Notes: generated from the letters alone by a model not told the origin. DNA of 64,000 bases from Bacillus sp. AZ43 (GCA_004570425.1 SPQJ01000016.1:18397-82396), one strand, 5' to 3'. Positions 1 through 8,213 are shown, counted from the stretch's first letter. Numbers and translations: made by a program.

Positions 1-250
1 CCTTCAGCTCCACCTTGGCGAGCTCGAGCTCCTGCCGCATCAGGGTGGACATGTCCTTGGCGACCTCACCGATCAGCTGCCCGACCGAGGTGCCCTCGAC
101 GTCGGGATGACCGGACTCGGTGGTCGGCGTCCCCATGGAGCCGCTGTAGTCGGCGGCGTAGTTCTGCGTCTGGGTCGCCGGCTCCACCATCGGAGGGGCG
201 TAACCGGGGGAGCCACCCGCGGGGGAGGCCCCGGAGTAGGGGGTGCTCAT
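1..250 (-). CDS. Phage holin family protein (DUF1469-like), partial
   Basis: The N-terminal 83 residues are visible; the C-terminal part lies beyond the left edge. A Gly/Pro/Thr-rich disordered head (about residues 1-55) is followed by TSVGQLIGEVAKDM and MRQELELAKVELK, the amphipathic helix that opens actinobacterial holin-superfamily III proteins. Members normally continue with two membrane helices and sit in the cytoplasmic membrane, with a role in envelope stress that is poorly known. ATG start at 250, three bases after the stop of the upstream gene, so the two form one operon. Family call is from the helix sequence only, because the membrane part is not seen. Confidence 0.8.
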   Translation of the reverse strand, partial: MSTPYSGASPAGGSPGYAPPMVEPATQTQNYAADYSGSMGTPTTESGHPDVEGTSVGQLIGEVAKDMSTLMRQELELAKVELK

Positions 251-253
251 CGG

Positions 254-1051
254 TCAGCCCACCCCACCCGGACGGCGTGCCGGGTCGTCCCACCCGGTCT
301 GGCTGGCCGGCGGCACCATGCTTCCGGCCGGCGGCACGGTGCCGTACGGCGGCGGGGGCAGCGGCGCGGAGCCGGCCGTCGAGTAGGAGGCGGAGGTGCC
401 CGTGTAGGTGGTGGTGGTGGTGTCCGAGTACGTCGGAGCGGGGTCCACGTAGTTCGACTGGCCGGTGAAGCCGTTGCTCGAGCCGGAGTCGCTGTGGGCT
501 GCCTTGACGCCAGAGGTCAGCCGGCCGGCGAGCACGCCGGCGGCCGCCGCACCGAGCAGGAAGAGACCGGGCTTGCGCCGGGCGAAGTTGCGCACCTCGT
601 CCAGCAGCTCGGCGGGCTCGCGGTTCTGCAGCTTGTCGGCGAATCCCTCGACCATGCCCGAGGCCTGCTGGAGCAGGTCCCGCGCCGGGCCGGGGGCGCC
701 CTGGCTGCTGCCGTCGGCGAGGCTGCGCAGCTCCTGGGCCAGCGAGGTCAGGCCCTGAGCGGCCTTCTGCTGCTGGGCGACGGTCTGGTCCTTGAGCTGG
801 GTCCGGCCCTGGTCGAGCAGGTCCTTCGCCTGGCGCTGGGTCTCCTGGGCGACCTGCTTGGCCTGGTCGGTGGCGACCGAGGCGACCTGGCTGCCGGCCT
901 GGGCGGCGGTCTGGCCGACGTTCTTGGCCTCGCCCATGGCGAGGTCCTTGGTCTCCTTCGCCTTCTCGGTGGTGCTCGACTGGGTTCCCGTACCCGTGGC
1001 ACCGGTCGTGGTGGTGGGGGGCGGGAGCGGGGCGTCGATGGAGTGAGTCAT
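254..1051 (-). CDS. LEA-like coiled-coil membrane protein of the holin operon
   Basis: About 265 residues. Residues 25-110 are Gln/Ala/Lys-rich with repeated AxxxGxQ and QAKxxxQ patterns, as in late-embryogenesis-abundant or YtxH-like proteins, and are probably a long amphipathic helix. A helix with ELLDEVRNFARRKPG leads into one membrane segment (PGLFLLGAAAAGVLAG). The C-terminal 70 residues are Ser/Thr/Pro/Tyr-rich and disordered. The start chosen is the ATG at 1051, which has GAGGAGG just upstream; a longer frame to 1114 has no such site. It is directly upstream of the holin-family gene. A membrane-associated stress protein is the likely role; no enzymatic motif is seen. Confidence 0.7.
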   Translation of the reverse strand: MTHSIDAPLPPPTTTTGATGTGTQSSTTEKAKETKDLAMGEAKNVGQTAAQAGSQVASVATDQAKQVAQETQRQAKDLLDQGRTQLKDQTVAQQQKAAQGLTSLAQELRSLADGSSQGAPGPARDLLQQASGMVEGFADKLQNREPAELLDEVRNFARRKPGLFLLGAAAAGVLAGRLTSGVKAAHSDSGSSNGFTGQSNYVDPAPTYSDTTTTTYTGTSASYSTAGSAPLPPPPYGTVPPAGSMVPPASQTGWDDPARRPGGVG

Positions 1052-1296
1052 CGGTCCTCCTCGGCAACGGTTCGTGGTCGGATGGAGCGCTACCCTCACG
1101 CCGTCCGGCCACACCTGCCGTGGGTCGGCAGAGCGGGCCTGGACGTGGGCTTTCCGCCCGTCGCATCCATGCGTTCCGGGCGGGCGGGGAGGCAGTCGGC
1201 GGCGCGGTGATCAGTCGCGTCGATGTCTGTCTCCGGAGGGAGCGCCGCAGCCACCTGGTACCCCTGCGGTCCGGTGATCGAAACGGGTTCGTCTGG

Positions 1297-2076
1297 TCAG
1301 CCTGTCCAGCCGAAGCGCGGGGGACGCCGCTCGGCGAACGCCGCCACGCCCTCGGCGAGCTCGCCGGCGCTGATCGTCTCGCGGTACCAGCGGCCGGCGG
1401 CGGCCTCGCCGTCCCCGCCCGCCGTGAGGTCGGCGACGACCTCCTTGGTGGACCGCTGGGTCAGCCCGGAGCGGCTCGCCAGGACGTCGGCGAACCGGCG
1501 GACCTCGGGCTCCAGCTCGTCGGCCGCCACCACCCGGTCGACCAGCCCGGTGCGCAGGGCGGTGGCGGCGTCGAGGAGCTCACCGCTGAACAGCAGGTAC
1601 TTCGTCGTGGACGGGCCGACGAGATCGAGGAGGGCCTTGGTGGACGAGGGCGTGTAGACGATGCCGACCTTCGCCGGGGTGACCCCGAAGACGGCGGTGG
1701 GGTCGGCGAACCGCAGGTCGCAGGACGCCGCGATCTCGACGCCGCCGCCGATGCAGTGGCCGCGGATCATCGCGACCGTCGGCTTCGGGAACTCCCGGAG
1801 CGCCGCCTGCGCCGCCAGGTTGTCGCGCCTGAGGCCGGCCATCGGGTCGACGGGATCGGGCCCGCCCAGCAGGTCGGAGATGTCGGCGCCGGCGCAGAAG
1901 CTCGGGCCGGCCCCGGTGACGACCAGTGCGCGCACCTCGGGGTCGGCGGCGAGCGGGGCCAGGACGCCGGGCAGGGCGGCCCACATCCCCGCCGTCATGG
2001 CGTTGCGCTTCTCCGGCCGGTCGATCGTGAGGACGGCGACGTGCCCGTCCCGCGCGACGGCGATGTGGTCGGCCAT
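1297..2076 (-). CDS. Enoyl-CoA hydratase/isomerase family protein
   Basis: 259 residues, the usual crotonase length. IDRPEKRNAM near residue 18, the oxyanion-hole segment FCAGADI, and GHCIGGGVEIAASCDLRFA are classic crotonase motifs; they bind acyl-CoA thioester and stabilise the enolate. Substrate cannot be told from sequence: fatty acid or other acyl-CoA hydration or isomerisation in the cytosol. Its ATG overlaps the TGA of the zinc peptidase gene by four bases (TCAT on the plus strand at 2075), so it is the last gene of a three-gene operon, although its function has no evident tie to the other two. Confidence 0.9.
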   Translation of the reverse strand: MADHIAVARDGHVAVLTIDRPEKRNAMTAGMWAALPGVLAPLAADPEVRALVVTGAGPSFCAGADISDLLGGPDPVDPMAGLRRDNLAAQAALREFPKPTVAMIRGHCIGGGVEIAASCDLRFADPTAVFGVTPAKVGIVYTPSSTKALLDLVGPSTTKYLLFSGELLDAATALRTGLVDRVVAADELEPEVRRFADVLASRSGLTQRSTKEVVADLTAGGDGEAAAGRWYRETISAGELAEGVAAFAERRPPRFGWTG

Positions 2077-2999
2077 CAGCCGAGGTCCTCGGCGCCGAAG
2101 GTGTCGCACTGCCGCGGGTCCCCGGTCTCGTAGCCGGTGGTGAACCACTTCTGCCGCTGCTCCGAGGAGCCGTGGGTGAAGGCGTCCTGGTCCACCGTCC
2201 CGCTCCCGAGGTTCTCCTGGATGAAGTCGTCGCCGATCCGCCCCGCCGCGTCCAGGGCGCGGTCGATGTCGTCCTGGGTGATCTCGGCGATCAGCGGCTC
2301 GCCGGACTCGTCCGGCACCGTCTCGGCGTGGTTGGCCCAGCTGCCGGCGTAGCAGTCGGCCTGGAGCTCGAGCCGCACGGTGCCGCTCTCCGGGCCGGAC
2401 TCGCCCGGAGTCACCCGGGCGTTGGTGCCCAGCAGGTTCTGCACGTGGTGGCCGTACTCGTGCGCGATGACGTAGGCGTTGACGAACAGCCCGCCCTCGG
2501 CACCGAACTGGCTGCGCAGCTGGTCGAAGAAGCTCAGGTCGATGTAGACCAGCTGGTCGGCCGGGCAGTAGAACGGCCCCGAGCCACTGGTGGCCCCGCC
2601 GCAGCTCGTCTGCACCGAACCCGAGAAGAAGACGGTGTCGGTGGGGACGTAGGCATCGCCGAGCGTCGCCGTCCAGTAGTCCTGGATGGATTCGATGTCG
2701 GCGACCACGGCGCACTCGACCGAGTCGTTGGCGTCGGCGCCGGTGCGGCACCGCTGCTCCAGCGCGGTGTTGTCGGTGGTCTCGCCCTGACCCAGGTTCC
2801 CGAGCCCCGCGCCCAGCTGGCCGAGGGTGGAGCCGGCGTCGCCACCGCCGGCGAGCTGGAGGACGACGACGATCAGCAGCCCGACGACGCCCAGACCGCC
2901 CCCACCGACGGCGATGCCGCGCCCACCGCCGAGCCCGCCGCGGCCGCGCCGGTCGGACACCCCGGAGGTGTCCAGGCGGCCGCCTTCCCGGTACCTCAT
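2076..2999 (-). CDS. Neutral zinc metallopeptidase (YpfJ family, PF04228)
   Basis: 307 residues. The head is short, Arg/Gly-rich and cytoplasmic (MRYREGGRLDTSGVSD). It is followed by one hydrophobic anchor around residues 35-55 (GLGVVGLLIVVVLQLAG), then an extracytoplasmic domain. The zincin motif HEYGH is at residues 180-184 within VIAHEYGHHVQNLLG. PFYCPADQLVYIDLSFF upstream and LELQADCYAG downstream (with the third zinc ligand region) are hallmarks of the YpfJ/KPN_02809 family. Physiological substrate is unknown. Start and stop codons overlap both neighbours by four bases, so translation is coupled with the SIMPL-domain gene before it. Confidence 0.9.
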   Translation of the reverse strand: MRYREGGRLDTSGVSDRRGRGGLGGGRGIAVGGGGLGVVGLLIVVVLQLAGGGDAGSTLGQLGAGLGNLGQGETTDNTALEQRCRTGADANDSVECAVVADIESIQDYWTATLGDAYVPTDTVFFSGSVQTSCGGATSGSGPFYCPADQLVYIDLSFFDQLRSQFGAEGGLFVNAYVIAHEYGHHVQNLLGTNARVTPGESGPESGTVRLELQADCYAGSWANHAETVPDESGEPLIAEITQDDIDRALDAAGRIGDDFIQENLGSGTVDQDAFTHGSSEQRQKWFTTGYETGDPRQCDTFGAEDLG

Positions 3000-3664
3000 G
3001 CTCGGAAGACCTCCCGGTCCGGTTCGGACATCGCGAAGCGGACCTCCACCGCGCCGTGCACCTCCTGACGCGGCGGTGTGAGGTCGAGGTGGAGCTCGCT
3101 CTCCTCGAACCGTGCCATCGGCGCCATCGCCGCCGCGACTCGGAGGCCACCGGCGGCGCCGACGTCGCGCACCTCGAGGAGCGCGGTCAGCTCCGCCCCG
3201 AAGGCGGCGGCGTACTGCTGCGCCCGGGTGATCGCGTCCCGCACGGCGTCCAGTCGCGCCCGCTCGATCCAGGGGCTGTCCCGTCGCAGGCGCCAGGACG
3301 GTCCGCTCACCTCGACGTCGTCGAGCCGGCCGAGGGCCACGACCAGCTCCCCGACGGCGTCCGGCCGCACCGCCAGCCGGGTGACCACGGAGGCGACCGG
3401 CTCGCCGGGCGCTCGGCGGTCACGCACCTCCAGGTGCACCGACACGGCCGTCGTCTCGACGGACTCGACCGCCTCGCCGGCGGCGGTGGCCACGGCGACG
3501 ACCCGCTCCTGCGCGGCCCGGCAGCGCTCGAGCGCGGTCTCGCGGTCGCGGGCGCGGACGCGGACGACGGCGCCGACGTCGGCGAGCTCGGGCGGGGCCT
3601 CGACCACGGCCTCGCCGCGGACCAGCACCTCGGGCGTGGGGACGGGTTCGATGACGCTGCTCAC
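2996..3664 (-). CDS. SIMPL domain-containing protein (DUF541)
   Basis: 222 residues without signal peptide or membrane segment. The pattern VLVRGEAVVEAPPELA at the start, repeated beta strands with alternating charged residues, ARLDAVRDAITRAQQYAAAFG in the middle, and VEVRFAM at the end fit the SIMPL/DUF541 fold. These are oligomeric proteins linked to stress or cell-surface signalling whose mechanism is unsettled. GTG start at 3664 with AGGAGG seven bases upstream. First gene of the operon with the zinc peptidase and the enoyl-CoA hydratase. A cytoplasmic version, unlike the secreted SIMPL proteins of Gram-negative bacteria. Confidence 0.85.
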   Translation of the reverse strand: MSSVIEPVPTPEVLVRGEAVVEAPPELADVGAVVRVRARDRETALERCRAAQERVVAVATAAGEAVESVETTAVSVHLEVRDRRAPGEPVASVVTRLAVRPDAVGELVVALGRLDDVEVSGPSWRLRRDSPWIERARLDAVRDAITRAQQYAAAFGAELTALLEVRDVGAAGGLRVAAAMAPMARFEESELHLDLTPPRQEVHGAVEVRFAMSEPDREVFRA

Positions 3665-3780
3665 GACGACCTCCTGAGGGTTGGCGGGAGGACTCTGGCA
3701 GACGCCCCGCGACGCCGACCGTGCACACCGGCACCGGCGACGTCCTAGGGTTCGGCCTAACCGATGAAGGGGGAGTGGTC

Positions 3781-4179
3781 GTGGCGGTCTCCAACCGCAT
3801 CCGTGCCGCCTTGACGACGACCGTCCTCACCACGGCCGCCACCGGCTTCATGGCCGGCTGCGCGCCCGGCGGCGGGGACGACGAGGAGCAGGTCGCCTAC
3901 TGCACCGACGAGAACGGCGAGATCGTCGACGAGGACCTCTGCGACGACGACCGCGGCGGCGGTGGCGGCCTCTTCTTCCTCTACCTCGGCGGCTTCCGGT
4001 CCGGGCTGCCGGTGGGCACGGTGCTCCCGCGGGGCGGGACGCGCATCGACCCGGGCGACTCGGTGGCCCGCCAGCGCGCCGGCCTGCCGGCGACGGGGAA
4101 GGTGAGCGCCGGCCAGCGGGTCAGCGGCGGGATCGGCAGCGGCATCGGCAACAAGGCCGGCAGCGGGGCGGGCAGCTAG
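3781..4179 (+). CDS. Small secreted YgiB-like lipoprotein
   Basis: 132 residues from the GTG at 3781, chosen because GAAGGGGGA lies six or seven bases upstream; in-frame GTG at 3775 is too close. The N-terminus has two Arg, a hydrophobic stretch and MAGC, a plausible lipobox, so the mature protein would be lipidated. It continues with an acidic segment holding two Cys (AYCTDENGE, EDLCDDD) and a Gly-rich tail ending GIGSGIGNKAGSGAGS. It lies four bases before a YgiC/YjfC-like ATP-grasp gene. This mirrors E. coli ygiB-ygiC and yjfM-yjfC, where a DUF1190 protein precedes the GSP-synthase-like gene. The YgiB link rests on context and weak composition, not on a clear motif. Confidence 0.6.
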   Translation: MAVSNRIRAALTTTVLTTAATGFMAGCAPGGGDDEEQVAYCTDENGEIVDEDLCDDDRGGGGGLFFLYLGGFRSGLPVGTVLPRGGTRIDPGDSVARQRAGLPATGKVSAGQRVSGGIGSGIGNKAGSGAGS

Positions 4180-4183
4180 CGCC

Positions 4184-5437
4184 TTGAGAAGGATCGAGAG
4201 CGGGATCGTCCGCCCCGGGTGGGAGGCCGAGATCGAGGCCCAGGGCCTCGTCTACAACCGGACCGACCTGCCCGGCGGCGAGGTGCGCAGCTACTGGCGT
4301 GAGGGCCCGTTCTACGACTTCTCGATGGCCGAGGTCCAGCGCCTCGAGGGGGCGGTGTCGCAGCTGTTCGAGATGTGCGTGGCCGCGGGCGACCACGTGA
4401 TCGAGAACGAGCTGTTCGACCGGATGGGTATCCCGCCGATGGCGCGCCCGCAGATCCGGCACACGTGGGAGGCCGAGCCGCCGAGCATCTACGGCCGCTT
4501 CGACCTGCGCTACGACGGCGAGGGCCCGCCGAAGCTGCTCGAGTTCAACGCCGACACCCCGACGGGGTTGGTGGAGTCCGCCGTCACCCAGTGGAACTGG
4601 CACCTGTTCACCGGCCAGGGCACCGACCAGTGGAACGCCCTGCACGACACGCTCGTCGCCGCGTGGAGGCGCAACCTGCTCAGGTGGGAGCGGCGCACCG
4701 GCGTCCGCCCGCGGGTGCACCTGGCGTGGACCAGCGAGGAGAAGTCCGGCGAGGACCGGATGACCGTCGCCTACCTCATGGACACCGTCGTCCAGGCCGG
4801 CTACGAGGCCATCGAGCTCGTCGTCGAGGACATCGTGCTCGACGACGGCGACGGCCGGTTCTACGACCAGCAGGGCCGCCACCTCGACGTCGTCTTCAAG
4901 CTCTACCCGTGGGAGTGGCTGATCGAGGACGAGTTCGGCCCCGCGGTCCTCGCCGACGGCATGCGTCCGGGCGGGACGACGTGGATCGAGCCCGCCTACA
5001 AGATGCTGTGGAGCACCAAGGCGCTGCTGCCGATCCTCTGGCAGCTGTTCGGCACCGATCCGGTGCTCGGCCAGTACCTGCTGCCGGCCTACTTCGCCGA
5101 CGAGATGCCGTCGTCCTGGCGCGACTACGTGCGCAAGCCGCTGTGGGGCCGGGAGGGTGCCAACGTGGCGATCGTCCGCGACGGCGCGGTCGCCGCGGAG
5201 CTGCCGGGCCGGTACGGGACGGAGGGCTTCGTCGTCCAGGAGCTCGCGCCCCTGCCGGACTTCCCCGGAGTCGACGGGTCGCACCATCCGGTGCTGGGCG
5301 CCTGGGTGGTCGACGGCGAGCCGGCCGGGCTGGGCATCCGCGAGAGCGACGGCCTGATCACCGACAACCTGAGCTTCTTCGTGCCGCACACGATCGACCA
5401 CCGGCTCCCGGCGGCGAACGGGCGCGCCCGCGCATAG
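4184..5437 (+). CDS. Glutathionylspermidine synthase family protein (YgiC/YjfC-like ATP-grasp)
   Basis: 417 residues. LLEFNADTPTGLVES, KLYPWEWLIEDEFG, EPAYKMLWSTKALLPILW and VRKPLWGREGANVAI are the conserved blocks of the GSP_synth ATP-grasp domain, covering nucleotide and metal binding. The amidase half of bifunctional E. coli Gsp is absent. Actinobacteria lack glutathione, so the real reaction is probably ligation of another carboxylate to an amine or peptide; the substrate is unknown. The start is a TTG at 4184 without a good ribosome site. Starting four bases after the lipoprotein stop, it is likely translated by coupling. Standalone members of this family occur in many bacteria with the same small lipoprotein partner. 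Confidence 0.85.
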   Translation: MRRIESGIVRPGWEAEIEAQGLVYNRTDLPGGEVRSYWREGPFYDFSMAEVQRLEGAVSQLFEMCVAAGDHVIENELFDRMGIPPMARPQIRHTWEAEPPSIYGRFDLRYDGEGPPKLLEFNADTPTGLVESAVTQWNWHLFTGQGTDQWNALHDTLVAAWRRNLLRWERRTGVRPRVHLAWTSEEKSGEDRMTVAYLMDTVVQAGYEAIELVVEDIVLDDGDGRFYDQQGRHLDVVFKLYPWEWLIEDEFGPAVLADGMRPGGTTWIEPAYKMLWSTKALLPILWQLFGTDPVLGQYLLPAYFADEMPSSWRDYVRKPLWGREGANVAIVRDGAVAAELPGRYGTEGFVVQELAPLPDFPGVDGSHHPVLGAWVVDGEPAGLGIRESDGLITDNLSFFVPHTIDHRLPAANGRARA

Positions 5438-5446
5438 GTTCGGGAC
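5435..5446 (+). promoter_or_regulatory. Leaderless promoter of the F420-type reductase gene
   Basis: TAGGTT at 5435-5440 is followed by six bases and then the ATG at 5447. This -10 spacing places transcription start at the start codon. The TAG of the -10 is also the stop codon of the preceding gene. No -35 is recognisable. Confidence 0.5.
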
Positions 5447-5893
5447 ATGCCGCTGCAGGGGGAGTACGAGCCGAGCGCCGCCGACTGGGTCCGCGAGCAG
5501 GTGGAGCGCTACGAGGCCACCGGGGGACGGGAGGCGAACACGCTCCGCGACACCGGGCTGCCGATCGTCATCGTGAGCACCCGCGGGGTGAAGAGCGGGA
5601 AGGTCCGCAAGCTCGGTCTCATGCGGGTGGAGCACGACGGGGTCTACGCGATGGTCGGCTCGCAGGGGGGCGCGCCGACCGACCCCGGCTGGGTGCACAA
5701 CCTCCGCGCGCACCCGGACCAGGTGACCCTGCAGGACGGCCCCGAGCCCTGGGACGGCGTCGCGCGCGAGATCACCGGCGAGGAGCGGGCGGTGTGGTGG
5801 GAGCGGGCCGTCGCCGCCTATCCCGACTACGCCGACTACCAGGAGAAGACCGACCGGGAGATCCCGGTCTTCCTCTTCGAGCGCACCGCCTGA
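5447..5893 (+). CDS. Nitroreductase family deazaflavin (F420)-dependent oxidoreductase
   Basis: 148 residues, the typical length of the Ddn/FDOR-A split-barrel family. Diagnostic blocks are PIVIVSTRGVKSGKVRK (phosphate and F420 binding), YAMVGSQGGAPTDPGWVHNL, and RAHPDQVTLQDG. Such enzymes use reduced coenzyme F420 to reduce quinones or nitro compounds, and some are membrane-attached by the N-terminus. Native substrate unknown. Followed after four bases by a convergent gene, so it is the end of its transcript. Confidence 0.88.
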   Translation: MPLQGEYEPSAADWVREQVERYEATGGREANTLRDTGLPIVIVSTRGVKSGKVRKLGLMRVEHDGVYAMVGSQGGAPTDPGWVHNLRAHPDQVTLQDGPEPWDGVAREITGEERAVWWERAVAAYPDYADYQEKTDREIPVFLFERTA

Positions 5894-5897
5894 GCGG

Positions 5898-6962
5898 TCA
5901 CGGCAGCCCGCCCGCGAGTGCCGGGACGGCTGCCGCGACGTCGTCCGGGAGCGCGGTGAACGGCTCGACGGTGACGGTCCGCCTGCTGCCCGTGCCCGTC
6001 CACCGCCAGGTGGCCACGACCTGGCCGTCGTGCACGACGGTCGGGCGGAACATGCCGTTCCTCCCCGGGACGATGCGCTCGGCGAACTCGGCGGGGAGGA
6101 CCGCCGTCCGGTCGGCGTAGCCGAGCACGTACTCGTCGAACCCCGGCAGCAGGTGGACCCCTGCCGCCTCGGCGCGGGCGGCGGCCAGCCGGTCGGGGGT
6201 GGCGGGGTCCATCAGGTACTCGGTGCCGTCGACGGTCACGGTCTCCAGGGTGGTCTCGACGGCCGCCAGCCCGGCCTTCACGTCGCGGACCGTCGTGCCC
6301 GCCCAGCGCACGAGGTCGGCGACCGTCGCCGGGCCGTGACCGGTGAAGAACCGCCGGGCCAGCTCGGCCTGCGCCTCCTCCCGCTCGAGCCGGCGTGCGG
6401 CGGGCACCCACTCGTCCAGCAGCACGAACAGCTGCTCGCCCGCGCCGTCGGTCGGGCCCAGGCAGAGCGTTCCGGTCTGGGACAGGTACCAGAGCAGGTG
6501 GTAGCCCCGCTGCCCGGTGACGGCGACACCGGCGTCGGTGATCGCCGCCAGCAGCTGCGCGCGCGAGGCCCGGCCCCCTCCGGACAGCGCCGTCAGCGCC
6601 GCCTCGCGGGCCCGTTCGGCCTGGGCCTCGTCGAGCTCGAGCGCGGCCCACCGCTTCCCGATGCCCGCGAGCGCGCGGGCGCCGACGGTGGCGAGCAGCC
6701 AGTGCAGGTCGTCGGCGGCGACCAGGTGGAGCGTGCCGCGCATGGGCCAGGACCGCACGACGTCACCGGCGTCGAGCGCCGCCGTCACCTCGGCACGCTG
6801 CCGGGCCCGCGTGCGCAGCGCCGTGGACACCAGCGCGCCCGGGTAGTCCTGCCCCTGCAGGGCGCCCAGGCGCCGGACGGCGTCGGCCGCCGTCGGCTCC
6901 CGCTCGCCGACCAGGCGCTGGGCCGCCAGGCGGAGCAGCCCGATCTCGTGCGACGTCGTCAC
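5898..6962 (-). CDS. Winged-helix DNA-binding protein (HTH_42, AlkZ-like)
   Basis: 354 residues from the GTG at 6962; a GTG two codons upstream (6968) is equally possible and neither has a good ribosome site. The protein matches the HTH_42/COG3214 family: LGALQGQDYPGAL near residue 32, RSWPMRGTLHLV, LVRWAGTTVRDVKAGL, and LLPGFDEYVLGYADR at the end. The QGQ triad resembles the QxQ motif of the AlkZ/AZL DNA glycosylases that remove crosslinks and bulky lesions, so a DNA repair or self-resistance role is plausible. Divergent from a methyltransferase 39 bases away. Glycosylase activity is inference from one short motif and the family. Confidence 0.8.
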   Translation of the reverse strand: MTTSHEIGLLRLAAQRLVGEREPTAADAVRRLGALQGQDYPGALVSTALRTRARQRAEVTAALDAGDVVRSWPMRGTLHLVAADDLHWLLATVGARALAGIGKRWAALELDEAQAERAREAALTALSGGGRASRAQLLAAITDAGVAVTGQRGYHLLWYLSQTGTLCLGPTDGAGEQLFVLLDEWVPAARRLEREEAQAELARRFFTGHGPATVADLVRWAGTTVRDVKAGLAAVETTLETVTVDGTEYLMDPATPDRLAAARAEAAGVHLLPGFDEYVLGYADRTAVLPAEFAERIVPGRNGMFRPTVVHDGQVVATWRWTGTGSRRTVTVEPFTALPDDVAAAVPALAGGLP

Positions 6963-7001
6963 GGCCACACCGTCGCATCCGGGTGCGACAGACTCCAGCC
7001 C

Positions 7002-7580
7002 GTGCGCGCGGAGGACTGGGACGAGCGGTACGCCGAGCGGCAGCAGTGGTCGTCGGAGCCGAACGCGCTGGTGGCCGAGCTGCTCGCGGACCTGGAGCCC
7101 GGCGACGCCGTGGACCTCGCGGCGGGGGAGGGGCGGCACGCGCTGTGGCTGGCCGCCCGGGGCTGGCGGGTCACGGCGGTCGACTTCTCCGCCGTCGGGC
7201 TCGACCGCGGACGCGCCCGACCGGGAGCCGGGGCGGTCGCCTGGGTGGCGGCCGACGTCTCCACGTGGGGGACGGCGCCGGCGAGCCAGGACCTCGTGCT
7301 GGTCGCCTACCTGCACCTGCCCGAGCGGGACATGCGCGAGGTCCTCACCCGCGCCGTGGGGTGGCTGCGCCCCGGTGGCCGGCTGCTGGTGCTGGGCCAC
7401 GACGTCGACAACCTCACCCGCGGAGCGGGCGGGCCGCAGGAGCCGGGGATCCTGCACAGCGTCGAGCGGCTCGCGCCGGTCGCCGACCTCCTCGACGTCG
7501 ACCGGCTGGAGCAGGTGCCGCGGCAGACGCCGGCCGGGGTCGCCGTGGACGTCGTGCTCTGGGGACGCAGACCCTCCTGA
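7002..7580 (+). CDS. Class I SAM-dependent methyltransferase
   Basis: 192 residues, single domain. WDERYAERQQWSSEPN at the start and AVDLAAGEGRHALWLAARGWRVTAVDFS form the SAM-binding motif I region; LRPGGRLLVLGHD is the post-motif III strand. This arrangement is common in tellurite-resistance TehB-like and related small-molecule methylases; the acceptor is unknown. GTG start at 7002, preceded by CAGACT at seven bases, fitting a leaderless transcript. Shares a short divergent intergenic region with the HTH_42 gene. Confidence 0.82.
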   Translation: MRAEDWDERYAERQQWSSEPNALVAELLADLEPGDAVDLAAGEGRHALWLAARGWRVTAVDFSAVGLDRGRARPGAGAVAWVAADVSTWGTAPASQDLVLVAYLHLPERDMREVLTRAVGWLRPGGRLLVLGHDVDNLTRGAGGPQEPGILHSVERLAPVADLLDVDRLEQVPRQTPAGVAVDVVLWGRRPS

Positions 7581-7601
7581 ACACGTGATCCCGGAGGTAC
7601 G

Positions 7602-7733
7602 GTGCCGCGCATGGCGAGGACGAGCAGTGCCCGGGCGCGAGCCGAGCGACGCAGGCGGATGATGGCGATGGTCATCGTCTTCGGGATGATCCTGGCCGCG
7701 GCCGCCGCGGTCATCTCGATGATGCTCGGCTGA
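7602..7733 (+). CDS. Small single-pass membrane protein
   Basis: 43 residues from the GTG at 7602, or 40 from the ATG at 7611. GGAGG ends five bases before the GTG. The sequence is a strongly basic head (ARTSSARARAERRRR) followed by one membrane helix (MMAMVIVFGMILAAAAAVI) and almost nothing outside, so it should sit N-in. Unknown function. It lies between the methyltransferase and the DUF1801 gene on the same strand, ten bases before the latter's start, and may be co-transcribed with it. Confidence 0.55.
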   Translation: MPRMARTSSARARAERRRRMMAMVIVFGMILAAAAAVISMMLG

Positions 7734-7743
7734 CCAGCCGCCC

Positions 7744-8169
7744 GTGCCCGACGAGATCGAGGCCTGGTTCGACGCGGCCGGACCCCGCGGCGAGGAGCTC
7801 CGGCGGGTCGACGCGCTGGTGATGGCCGCGGCACCGGGCATCGACCGGCAGCTGGTGCCCATGGGGTCCTCGGCGATGCTCGGCTACGGATTCCTGCCCT
7901 ACCGGCCCAGGTCGGCCAAGGAGACGACGACGGTCCCGCTGATCGCACTGGCGGCGCAGAAGCGGCACCTCTCCCTCTACGTCTGCGCCGTGGTCGACGG
8001 CGGCTATCTGGCCGAGACGCGCGCCGACCGGCTCGGGAAGGTCTCCTGCGGCAAGAGCTGCATCCGCTTCACCTCGCTCGACACGGTCGACGCCGCGGAG
8101 CTGAGCACCCTCGTGCGCGACGCCGTGGCCGCGACGGCGGCCGGCGACAACGCGTACGCCGCCTCCTGA
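7744..8169 (+). CDS. DUF1801 domain-containing protein
   Basis: 141 residues, about the full length of the YdhG/DUF1801 fold. GTG start at 7744. RQLVPMGSSAMLGYGFLPY and IALAAQKRHLSLYVCAV match the conserved core of the family, a small alpha/beta fold related to frataxin-like YdhG. CGKSCIRFTSLDTVD near the C-terminus is the other conserved block. The function of the family is not established. No membrane segment. Confidence 0.8.
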   Translation: MPDEIEAWFDAAGPRGEELRRVDALVMAAAPGIDRQLVPMGSSAMLGYGFLPYRPRSAKETTTVPLIALAAQKRHLSLYVCAVVDGGYLAETRADRLGKVSCGKSCIRFTSLDTVDAAELSTLVRDAVAATAAGDNAYAAS

Positions 8170-8199
8170 TCCGCGGCACGCCGCCTCCCACCTGCGGCG

Positions 8200-8213
8200 G
8201 GGACCTTCGTCCC
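8200..8213. promoter_or_regulatory. DosR/DevR-like box (GGGAC-N4-GTCCC)
   Basis: GGGACCTTCGTCCC is a perfect GGGAC/GTCCC dyad with a four-base centre. The mycobacterial DosR consensus core is GGGACTWWAGTCCC, which matches at 12 of 14 positions. It lies 117 bases before the 69-residue ORF at 8330. The regulator that would bind it is not in this window. Confidence 0.5.

Noticed and set aside
66..1210. Long frames over the LEA-like gene on both strands
   Set aside because: Low-complexity GC-rich DNA keeps shadow frames open; only the frame ending at 254 has a ribosome site and a membrane helix.
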